From the NCBI GenBank assembly GCA_044347745.1, contig JBIKUD010000015.1:1-64000 (forward strand): a stretch of DNA of 64,000 nt. Direction: 5' to 3'. How positions within the stretch are numbered: the stretch's first letter is position 1; every line of letters starts with the position of its first letter. Below the pieces are notes generated by a model. That model was not told the origin of the DNA. It saw only the letters and a list, made by a program, of their open reading frames with translations, and searched no databases. The translations under genes and the position numbers were made by a program. This document shows, piece by piece, positions 1-7,214 of the stretch. Source of the DNA: JAIBBV01 sp044347745. Its GTDB lineage: Bacteria > Bdellovibrionota_C > UBA2361 > JAFLCA01.

Positions 1-1029
1 TCGGCTGATCCTTTTATTCAGGCACCAAAGGACCTGCAAAGTTACAACCGCTATTCTTACGTGCTTAATAATCCTCTGTCTCTGACTGACCCTAGTGGCT
101 ACTTCTCTTTTAAGAAGTTTTGGAAAAAGGCACTTAACACATCTAAAACTTTGATTAAGACAGCGGTGGTAACAGGGTTTACCTTGTTAGGCTCTAGTTT
201 TGGCGGACCTATTGGTGCGAGCTTCATGAGTTCGTTTTCAAGTACCCTCATTTATGGCGGAAATATTCATGACGCCTTCCACCGAGGTCTTCGTAATATT
301 CCCAAAGGAGTCTTAAGAGCATCAATTGACTTTGGAGTGGGTGAATTTACTGAAGGCATGAGTATCTATGCGAATGCATTGTCGCACGCTGTAGTAGACG
401 GCACTTATGCTGCGGTGAATGGCGACAGCTTTGCGTCTGGCTTTGCCTCCGGAGGCTTCGGGGCTTTAGGGGGGAATTACGGAGGACCGTATGGAACGTT
501 TGTCGCAGCACTTAGTGGTGGAACCGGCGCTGCCTTAAGTGGCGGCAAGTTTGAAGAAGGCGCTATGCGTGGCGCTTTTATCTATCTTTATAATCATGAG
601 CAACATAAGAAGGATGGCGAGCGCGGTAGCGCAAAATCAGGACAAGAAGCACTCAAATCATCGTTGGGGGCGTTAATGTCGGTAGCATTTGACCGAACGG
701 CTGAATTAGTCGGGGGAGGTTGGAAAGTCCCCACCGTTTCTGGGTTCTCGTCTTACGGCTTATCAGCATTTGGAATTGCGGAAGGCTTAATTGCAGTGGG
801 AGCGGATCCGGCTAATCAGCGTGCGCAGCTTGACCTTACGATGGCAATTTTTGGAGTACTTCCGGTGGTCAGTAATTTGTCTCTCGGTTACGACATTGGA
901 AAGGCTGCCGCCTACGGGCTGGATGCATTGGGGGCATTCGACTATTGGGTTGCTCAAGATTTTAGGAATTCTAACCATGCGAAGGATATGTCTGGAGCTT
1001 ATTCCTGCGCCAAGATTGGCGCTTGTTAG
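1..1029 (+). CDS. Rhs-repeat protein, C-terminal part (5' truncated by window edge)
   Basis: The reading frame is open from base 1, so the gene starts outside the window. The first 35 or so codons match the conserved Rhs core end (ADPFIQ, NRYSYVLNNP, TDPSGY). This motif marks the end of the YD-repeat shell in Rhs and other polymorphic toxins; what follows is normally the variable toxin tip. Here the tip is about 310 residues, rich in Gly, Ala and Ser, with several hydrophobic stretches and a GTGAALSGGKFEEGA segment of a kind common in pretoxin regions. I recognise no nuclease or other catalytic motif, so the toxic activity, if any, is unknown. No same-strand immunity gene follows directly; the next genes are convergent. 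The family call is firm; the tip function is open. Confidence 0.85.
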   Translation, partial: SADPFIQAPKDLQSYNRYSYVLNNPLSLTDPSGYFSFKKFWKKALNTSKTLIKTAVVTGFTLLGSSFGGPIGASFMSSFSSTLIYGGNIHDAFHRGLRNIPKGVLRASIDFGVGEFTEGMSIYANALSHAVVDGTYAAVNGDSFASGFASGGFGALGGNYGGPYGTFVAALSGGTGAALSGGKFEEGAMRGAFIYLYNHEQHKKDGERGSAKSGQEALKSSLGALMSVAFDRTAELVGGGWKVPTVSGFSSYGLSAFGIAEGLIAVGADPANQRAQLDLTMAIFGVLPVVSNLSLGYDIGKAAAYGLDALGAFDYWVAQDFRNSNHAKDMSGAYSCAKIGAC

Positions 1030-1034
1030 GTTTG

Positions 1035-1164
1035 CCTGGTGGGGGCACCTCCCACGGTTGTGCCAAGACTTGTTCAGTTAGTGCCATTTGTTGTGCGTTT
1101 TTAGGGGGTTAGTAGTGAGGGGGAAGGGTCCTTCACTTGCGGAAGGTAGGTGCCCCCCACCAGG
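1035..1164. repeat. Long inverted repeat between convergent genes
   Basis: The arm CCTGGTGGGGGCACCT at 1035-1050 is matched by the reverse complement of 1148-1164, with one extra G. Weaker pairing continues outward and inward for about ten bases. The arms enclose about 97 bases with no supported gene. The loop is too large for a simple terminator. Possible explanations are a miniature transposable element, a recombination site used in tip exchange of the Rhs gene, or a large bidirectional hairpin. Confidence 0.6.
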
Positions 1165-1184
1165 GGAAATCACCATTTTTTATT

Positions 1185-1877
1185 TTACTGAGGTAGGGCC
1201 GCCGACGCCGCAATATAGAAGCCACGAAGGTCATCGCGGTAGTTGCTCACACTCAAGCCACCATCGTTGAAGCCGAGTGCACCGTCGCGAGCTCGCACTA
1301 CGTTGTTGGCAAATAAGTCTTGGCCTGTGGCGATGAGATAGGCCACATGGGCAGTAGCAAGATCTCTCATATCAATGTTATTCCAACCCCTGGCCTCTTG
1401 TTCAGTCCTAGTCATAAGGTTTGAACTCTTAATGCTGCCATCAATCGATTTCTCAAGATCCAACATTACTTTTTCTGTAAATGCTAAATCATTGTTCCAA
1501 ATCTCTAAGCACGAGGGACTAACCGCTTTCTTTTTAAATAATTCAGGAGCTAGGGCCTGAGCCTCATTCATTAGATCTACTCTTGATGTGCCCCTTGGCA
1601 ACTTAAAGCTTACTTGGCTGTCCCCTAAAACCTTAATGCTATACTTTGTGACAAATCGGCTTTGTGGCTCGATCGCCCTTATTTTACGGGCCCCATCCTC
1701 AAGAACGTATAAGGCCTGCTGAATAATATTCGTTTTAAGAATTTTCAAGGCCTGCCGAATACGCCTTTCTTCCTCGACCTCTGGGATATTAAGAAGCTCT
1801 TTAACTTTCTCCTTAATTTGCCCGATTAAAGCCTGTTTTACGTCTATTTGTTCCACGTCCCAACTACCAATAGTCAA
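1185..1877 (-). CDS. Hypothetical protein, paralogue of the next gene
   Basis: A 230-residue protein I do not recognise. It is clearly paralogous to its upstream neighbour (1919-2626). Shared blocks include KQALI, GDSQVSF, LMNEAQALA, QEA.GWNN and ATG.DLFANN. It has no signal peptide or membrane segment. The start is TTG at 1877; the frame has a stop just upstream. In both paralogues the KQ of KQALI falls at residues 14-15 counted from a TTG, which supports TTG in both. The pair lies convergent to the Rhs tip gene. It could be a duplicated immunity or accessory gene of that toxin, but this is inference from position only. Confidence 0.6.
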   Translation of the reverse strand: MTIGSWDVEQIDVKQALIGQIKEKVKELLNIPEVEEERRIRQALKILKTNIIQQALYVLEDGARKIRAIEPQSRFVTKYSIKVLGDSQVSFKLPRGTSRVDLMNEAQALAPELFKKKAVSPSCLEIWNNDLAFTEKVMLDLEKSIDGSIKSSNLMTRTEQEARGWNNIDMRDLATAHVAYLIATGQDLFANNVVRARDGALGFNDGGLSVSNYRDDLRGFYIAASAALPQ

Positions 1878-1918
1878 AATTCATAAAATCAAATAACGAC
1901 TAATCAATTTAGCAAGAA

Positions 1919-2626
1919 TCAAATATTAAATTTTCCATTCCGGGCAGGCAGGGCCGCGTAGGCAGCGACATCACGGAGACCGTGGTCAAAACTGTAGGCG
2001 TCGGTGTCCAACCCATCAGCCCCAGAGAGAGCGGCGTCACCAGCCGGCATCCCCCAGCCACGAGCTAGCACCAGGTTGTTCGCAAATAAGTCTCTGCCTG
2101 TGGCGATAAAATAGGCCACATAGGCAGCAGCAAGATCGCAAAGGTCAACGTTATTCCAACCATTAGCCTCCTGTTCCTCTCGAGTCATACGGGTCGAATT
2201 TCTAATATTGCCATCAAGTGCTCTCTCAAGATCTTCTGATACCCTGGCTGTGAATGCTGAATATTTCTTCCAGGTCTCCAAGAGCAGGGGAGAAACTGCT
2301 TCATGATTAAACAGTTCATAAGCAAGTGCTTGCGCCTCATTCATTAGATCTATTCTTGATGTGCCGCTTGGCAAGGTAAAGCTTACTTGACTGTCGCCGA
2401 AGATATTAATGCGGTACTTGATGACAAATTCTTGCCTTCTTCGAGTAACGGCCTTTATTTTATCGCATCCATCCTCAAGAACTTTGAAGGCCTCACTGAA
2501 TAATTTCTCTTTCTGGACCTCGGGAATGTAATCGGCTGCAAGAAGTTCTTCGACTTTTTCATTAATTTCACTGATTAAAGCCTGTTTCCCGTATCTCGTT
2601 TTCACGGTCCGATCACACACAATCAA
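1919..2626 (-). CDS. Hypothetical protein, paralogue of the previous gene
   Basis: A 235-residue soluble protein of unknown function, homologous along its whole length to the gene at 1185-1877 and separated from it by 41 bases. The C-terminal half is best conserved (GWNN, DLAAAYVAYFIATG, DLFANN). The TTG start at 2626 is preceded by a stop in frame and by the same GAATTTTGA leader seen before the paralogue. The N-terminal third is charged and probably helical. The tandem arrangement suggests recent duplication and divergence, a pattern common for immunity genes beside polymorphic toxins. No domain supports this directly. Confidence 0.6.
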   Translation of the reverse strand: MIVCDRTVKTRYGKQALISEINEKVEELLAADYIPEVQKEKLFSEAFKVLEDGCDKIKAVTRRRQEFVIKYRINIFGDSQVSFTLPSGTSRIDLMNEAQALAYELFNHEAVSPLLLETWKKYSAFTARVSEDLERALDGNIRNSTRMTREEQEANGWNNVDLCDLAAAYVAYFIATGRDLFANNLVLARGWGMPAGDAALSGADGLDTDAYSFDHGLRDVAAYAALPARNGKFNI

Positions 2627-3119
2627 AATTCAAATTTATCGAGGACATAAGCGTCAATTTCCGAGAAGAGGCCCATCTCAACACGGTCTGCCTGCGTATG
2701 AAAAAATCAACAACTCTCGCGAATGGGTAAATATCCCATGCTTTACAGAAGTCGTTATGAAGCACTGAATAAAGTATGCAACATAAGCTCTAACCAATAG
2801 ATGCAACTGAATAAAAAAGCTAGCTCCCTATGTTAGTCTGAGAATGCCAGCGCATTCTCCTAGCTATTGCGAAAATACTGCATGCGCTGTCGCCTAGAAA
2901 GACGAGTTCGGTTTTACAAGGCAGGTGGTTGATTATTTAATTGGTTCCCTCAACAGGCACTGCCCCAGAACTTCCCCTCGGATCAGGTTTTTGCACAGCC
3001 TATCTGTTTGCGACAGTTCAGTAAGCGCACATTTCTCTGCGCAGATTCCTAAGCTTAACAACCGCAAAGCAGTTTTCCCCATCATATTCATCGAACAAGC
3101 ACTTTTCAGCCGTGCCAAG
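2627..3119. other. Intergenic stretch without a supported gene
   Basis: About 490 bases between the paralogous pair and the small secreted-protein gene. Open frames here (plus strand 2925-3362, minus strand 2933-3163) lack family resemblance and overlap the better-supported minus-strand gene. The stretch probably holds the promoter of the paralogue pair, but I could not place -35/-10 boxes with confidence. Confidence 0.5.
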
Positions 3120-3392
3120 TTAGGTGCACAGGCAGCTCTTGCTGTCCTCCGTGGAAGCGGCACAATTCCTAATTGCCACCTCTATTGCGTATTGAGCCTC
3201 TTCATTTCCACACCGCAGTCCCTGATATCCATCGGTTTTAGGGTAGGGCTTAAAAAACTGCTCGCACCATTCTCGCCGCTTCCCGGTCTCCGGAATATCA
3301 ATTATGCTACTTTCTTGGGCGAAGCATTGGCCGCTTCCTGCAAGAATGGCGTATACCAATAGTACGGGAAACGCGCGGAACATATGCTTCAT
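3120..3392 (-). CDS. Small secreted Cys-containing protein
   Basis: A 90-residue protein with a signal peptide (MKHMFRAFPVLLVYAILAGS, cleavage probably after CFAQ). The mature part has five cysteines, including a C-terminal CLCT, so disulfides in the periplasm or outside the cell are likely. A strong Shine-Dalgarno GGAGGA (3401-3406 on the minus strand) sits 8 bases before the ATG, which decides both start and strand over the antisense frame. I do not recognise the family. Confidence 0.6.
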   Translation of the reverse strand: MKHMFRAFPVLLVYAILAGSGQCFAQESSIIDIPETGKRREWCEQFFKPYPKTDGYQGLRCGNEEAQYAIEVAIRNCAASTEDSKSCLCT

Positions 3393-3622
3393 GCATAAAG
3401 TCCTCCAATCGAAAGAGAGCGTGTACTTCTTGTGCCCATCATATCGCAGGATAGAACTTCGTCAAAAAAATAGAAGTTAACGGTGTGACTCTCTCTGTTG
3501 CAACAAAAACAAATAGGAGGATTTCCTAGAAATTTAGAGTGTTGATGAAATTGGAGGCCTGCGACTGCGACCGAGAGACTGGTTTCGGCTGGTCGGGGGC
3601 ACTGAAGGTAATGACGAAGCCC

Positions 3623-3970
3623 TTACCCAAATTTTGGTAGTGGCGGAATCTCTGTCACCTCACCCTGATTCTGGACCTGGCCCCTGAAATTCTCCACAAG
3701 CGCATCGAGCTGCTCTCGGGAAATTGAAGTCACATTTTTTCGCCCATCGATGGAGGTTGCAACACGAAAGGTGTTCCAAGCATGCTGAGGTAGGCTAGCG
3801 AAGACATAATCAGGAGTAGGCATATATTCAGCAGCCACACAAACAGCAGAAAGGCCTAATCCCTCACGAGCCGGTAGGGTTAATTCCGCGCCAATATCTA
3901 TTCTGCCCTGCGGCACGGAGGGCTCCATCACGGCATTTATCACTCTTCTGGCCAAATCAATAAAACCCAT
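3623..3970 (-). CDS. Hypothetical protein, coupled to upstream HAD gene
   Basis: A 115-residue soluble protein with no recognised domain. Its start overlaps the end of the HAD hydrolase gene by 14 bases, so it is probably translated by coupling in the same transcript. It contains a short predicted helix at the start (FIDLARRVINAVM), a central mixed region and a C-terminal NQGEVTEIPPLPKF tail. It is the last gene of the apparent operon starting at 4916. Function unknown. Confidence 0.5.
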   Translation of the reverse strand: MGFIDLARRVINAVMEPSVPQGRIDIGAELTLPAREGLGLSAVCVAAEYMPTPDYVFASLPQHAWNTFRVATSIDGRKNVTSISREQLDALVENFRGQVQNQGEVTEIPPLPKFG

Positions 3971-4916
3971 GAGTCTCTCCCTCTCTCATTTTTGATTCAA
4001 CATTGTTAGTGGGGCTAAAATTTTCCATCACCTGCGCTGATGCATCTGAAGCCAAATCTGAATTAAGAGCCTTTATTGATGCTATCTGGCTAAAGCAGGT
4101 AATAACGTATAGCTTGGCCGGATTAAAGAGAAAATTGTCAGTTAGCTGATCATTTTCCCAAGAGCGTAGATCTTCAAATAGATGCCGGGCTTCTTTGGAC
4201 TTAATACCCGTGGGCACTCGTAACACAACAACTGGTACACCAGCTAAACTCGCCGAGGCGTAATCAGCCACCGAATCGCCAATTACGCATGCATGCTGGG
4301 GAGCTACCTTAAGAAGTGCGCATGATTCGAGCATAGATTTGCCCGAATAAATATGTTGAAAAATTCGTTTAGAGGCACTACACACAAGGCCGTTGTAGAA
4401 CTCTAGAAGGTCAAAATGTGAGAGTGCTGCGGTAACAAACTCTTCGCTACTCGCAGAGCACGCAGCACAGGGGATAGATTTAGCTCGCAGTGAAAGCAGA
4501 ATTTCACGAATACCATCTGCTCGTCGTATTTGCTGAAAAAGTGCGGAACCCTTTTCTTTAATGACTGCTCGTGAACGCCTCATTAACTCATGTGGATCCA
4601 TTGGTACGTAGAATTTGCTTTCTGCAAGTTTAGCCATTTCGTGACAGACCATTATTTCGGCGCGACCAGCAAGTTTTTTATAAGGCGCCCAAGAATTCTC
4701 TGAGAAAGTGATCGGGCGGTCAAAAGCTTCCGAAAGAATAGACGCAAGTGCATGGGCAAATCGTCCTTGATGTCCGTTATGAATCAGTTCGCTCGAATCA
4801 TCAATTTGAGTGTCATCAACGTCCAATATTGCCGCGCTTAGGTTTAGGTATAAACGCTGCTGTCGTTCAAGCACCGTCACATATGGCTTTAGAATGGAAA
4901 GCGTTCCCGTGAGCAT
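3957..4916 (-). CDS. HAD-superfamily hydrolase
   Basis: A 319-residue HAD-type phosphatase. Motif I reads ILDVDDTQ (Asp32 as nucleophile, Asp34 as acid/base). A Ser motif II lies in CSASSEEF, and motif IV is VIGDSVADYASA. The distance between motifs I and II leaves room for a helical C1 cap. In this family the enzyme removes phosphate from a small phosphorylated metabolite; the substrate cannot be read here. It is followed by an overlapping small gene. A second HAD, a metallophosphoesterase and two kinases lie within 6 kb, suggesting a shared phosphorylated substrate or its turnover. Confidence 0.8.
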   Translation of the reverse strand: MLTGTLSILKPYVTVLERQQRLYLNLSAAILDVDDTQIDDSSELIHNGHQGRFAHALASILSEAFDRPITFSENSWAPYKKLAGRAEIMVCHEMAKLAESKFYVPMDPHELMRRSRAVIKEKGSALFQQIRRADGIREILLSLRAKSIPCAACSASSEEFVTAALSHFDLLEFYNGLVCSASKRIFQHIYSGKSMLESCALLKVAPQHACVIGDSVADYASASLAGVPVVVLRVPTGIKSKEARHLFEDLRSWENDQLTDNFLFNPAKLYVITCFSQIASIKALNSDLASDASAQVMENFSPTNNVESKMREGETHGFY

Positions 4917-5016
4917 TTAAAGTTCCTGAGCGCAGCGTTTGCCTGGCTAAGTGGAGAGATTTCCCCACCTATTTCCATTTAAATGAATAACTGCATTTAC
5001 TGTAGCAACTTGCGTT

Positions 5017-5037
5017 TACCTAAGCAGCGCTTAGGTA
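5017..5037. repeat. Perfect 9-bp hairpin between two minus-strand genes
   Basis: TACCTAAGC and GCTTAGGTA form a perfect 9-bp stem around a 3-base loop. It sits just past the metallophosphoesterase stop and about 100 bases before the HAD start. There is no T-run on either side, so it is not a classic intrinsic terminator. Its right arm overlaps one copy of the octamer AGGTAGTT that recurs in this window's intergenic DNA. It may be an operator or an RNA hairpin. Confidence 0.55.
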
Positions 5038-5049
5038 GTTAGGATTCTG

Positions 5050-5841
5050 CTAGAAATTATTGAGCACTAACTGTTCCTTAACAATTGTGCGGTTATTGCT
5101 GAGTGTCACAATTGAGTAGGTGATGGGTGTGTCGGTGTAAAATTCAATTGCCGCCTGGGGCGGGTTGAGTGGGAATCTAAAAGCTGGGCTTGCAACCGAG
5201 GAATATAGAATTCCATCACGCATAAGCTGCATACCGCTATGGATATGTCCAAAAAAGACACCGCCAATTTGATCGCGCCGAAGCTCAAGAATGTTATGAA
5301 GCCTTTCTCCATCTTTGAGAAGCATGAGTCGATCCGTCCAATCACAATCGAGCGAAAATGCCGGATAATGAACAAATATAGCCGCTTTGTTAATCGACTG
5401 TAGTTGAGTCTCTACCCAATTGAGTTGCTGATTGCCTAAAAGCCCTTGGCCAGCGAGTTCTGTATTTGTATTTCCATCTAACACTAAGAAGGAGCACCCC
5501 CTCGTCTCGAAACGGTAGGTGTGAGTATTAAAAGGAAATGGTACCTGAGCGTGCGCAAAAGTAGCTCTCAAACCTTCAGCAGAATCATGATTTCCGTTTA
5601 CTACATAAAAAGGGCAGGGAAGCTTTGAGAACAAACTGTGTGCAAGTTCAAAAGCCTTCGGATCTGGATCTGCGACGATATCGCCAGTGTGGACCACAAA
5701 GTCAGGCTTAAATGGGAGTTTCTGCAAGGCGTTTACGAGTTTAGTCGCGAGCGCGTACGGTTGTATGCCCTGTACCTCGAAGTCAGTTGAGGGGCCGATA
5801 TGAGTATCTGAAATATGGATAAATCTTACTGCGTCCCTCAT
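5050..5841 (-). CDS. Calcineurin-like metallophosphoesterase (CpdA/Icc-like)
   Basis: A 263-residue cytoplasmic enzyme with the complete metallophosphoesterase signature. Motifs are SDTHIG (Asp12, His14), HTGDIVAD (Asp54), NGNHDS (Asn85-His86 region), FVHYP (His158) and FFGHIHSG (198-201). Length and motif spacing fit the class III cyclic nucleotide phosphodiesterase/Icc group, which uses a two-metal centre to cut phosphodiesters or phosphomonoesters. The actual substrate (cAMP, another cyclic nucleotide, or a nucleotide derivative) is not decided by sequence. It lies on the same strand as, and between, the PfkB kinase and the HAD gene, but gaps of 90-130 bases mean co-transcription is only possible. 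Confidence 0.85.
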   Translation of the reverse strand: MRDAVRFIHISDTHIGPSTDFEVQGIQPYALATKLVNALQKLPFKPDFVVHTGDIVADPDPKAFELAHSLFSKLPCPFYVVNGNHDSAEGLRATFAHAQVPFPFNTHTYRFETRGCSFLVLDGNTNTELAGQGLLGNQQLNWVETQLQSINKAAIFVHYPAFSLDCDWTDRLMLLKDGERLHNILELRRDQIGGVFFGHIHSGMQLMRDGILYSSVASPAFRFPLNPPQAAIEFYTDTPITYSIVTLSNNRTIVKEQLVLNNF

Positions 5842-5932
5842 ATCGATATTAAAAGCAAATAGTATTTAGTTTAAGGCGTGCAAGCTAACCGTAGCAGTAT
5901 CCATTTTGAAAAGACTTCACCCAACCGGTGGT

Positions 5933-7003
5933 TTAGGGTTGTATTGACCGCGAGGGGCGAGGATCTGGCGCATAATCAATTAGGTTCGGTAGTCGTGGGG
6001 GCATTTGAAGGACAGGTGTTGGTTCAATTCCATCGGCGGAGCGGCTTTCAGCAGGCCTTGGGTATGCTCCGTTTTCTTTCAAATGAAGTGAAGCTGAGCT
6101 GTTGCCAGCTCGCAGCGCTGCATTAATAGATCCATGTACATACTCACCCCTTCTCATCATAAGAAGGTCGCTCCCTTTGAATAGTTCAAGGCAAAGTCCA
6201 GCGTTAAAAGAATCTCCAGCGCCTACGGTGAAAGGCGCTTCAAGGGGCGTTTCGCAGGGAATATGATACTCTTTAAGGCGTCCATTTTCCAACCTAAGTG
6301 CCCAGCTGCCTCTATTTCCAAATGTAACCACAGCGAGCGAAGCGCCATTCTCAAGCCAGCGTGCAGCTACATCCCGAATTGACTTGCCAGGATATGCCGT
6401 CTGGATATCAAAATCGCTAGCTTTAATTACATCAGCGACTTTTGCCCAACGATCTACAAGTCCTTGGTAATCTGGCACGCGCGATATGACACTGGGCCGC
6501 GCATTTAGGTCGAAGTAAATAAGTCCATTGGGCCGCATGGCTTCGGCGTGCGCAAGTAATACGTCACGAACTCCTGGTAACGTGGTGCTTACAGATCCAT
6601 AGACAAATACATTTTCCGATCCTTGCGGTAATTCTGGAATTTGTATTTCATCGGCGCGCATATCACGCACAGTTGTGCCTTCATCGTAAAATGAGAAGCC
6701 ATTCTCAACCCCAGGACTCGTCACAACTAAAGCGACGGTGGTTTTTCTATCGGTGCGTACTGCCGTATCAACTTTAACCGCGTGATCTTCTAATTCTTCA
6801 TAAAATCGATCGCCGAAAGTATCTTTTGAGATTGGTCCAATATAGTGCACCTTATCATCGGCAAAATTAAGCCTTACTACTCGGCTTGCTGCAATGCATC
6901 CAAAATAGCTGCATCCACCAAAACGTGATTCGAAGCGACTGCTGCCCGTGCCCGATTCAACGAGATCTGCAATTAACTCGCCAACAAAAAAAACATTGCG
7001 CAT
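5933..7003 (-). CDS. PfkB-family carbohydrate/nucleoside kinase
   Basis: A 356-residue ribokinase-fold kinase. The N-terminal NVFFVGELIADLVESG and GGCSYFGCIAA correspond to the substrate-binding first PfkB signature. The second signature is VGAGDSFNAGLCLEL, with the catalytic Asp in GAGDSF. VTFGNRGSWAL is the conserved strand-turn before the ATP site. Members phosphorylate ribose, fructose, other sugars, or nucleosides such as inosine and adenosine; the specificity here is unclear. The C-terminal 40 residues are Pro/Ser rich and longer than usual. The gene is divergent from the kinase-nucleotidyltransferase fusion across 211 bases and probably shares regulation with it. Confidence 0.85.
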   Translation of the reverse strand: MRNVFFVGELIADLVESGTGSSRFESRFGGCSYFGCIAASRVVRLNFADDKVHYIGPISKDTFGDRFYEELEDHAVKVDTAVRTDRKTTVALVVTSPGVENGFSFYDEGTTVRDMRADEIQIPELPQGSENVFVYGSVSTTLPGVRDVLLAHAEAMRPNGLIYFDLNARPSVISRVPDYQGLVDRWAKVADVIKASDFDIQTAYPGKSIRDVAARWLENGASLAVVTFGNRGSWALRLENGRLKEYHIPCETPLEAPFTVGAGDSFNAGLCLELFKGSDLLMMRRGEYVHGSINAALRAGNSSASLHLKENGAYPRPAESRSADGIEPTPVLQMPPRLPNLIDYAPDPRPSRSIQP

Positions 7004-7214
7004 ATTTTTGCTCCACTTCTAGGACGTTTGCCCGATATGCGCGCAATTCTACGTATTCCGCTTTGCAATGATATGCCGAAAATCCTGTCTTGCTAAAAAC
7101 TAACCTGGCACTATTTTTGTAATTCTTTTCAAATGATCCTCGCAGAAAACTAACAATTGGTATGTATCTTAAAAAAGCCAATTATATTGTACTTAATAGG
7201 CTTTATCATCGAAA

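Noticed and set aside
2925..3362. 145-codon plus-strand frame
   Set aside because: It is antisense to a minus-strand gene that has a GGAGGA ribosome-binding site and a signal peptide, and its product shows no domain or codon pattern of a gene.
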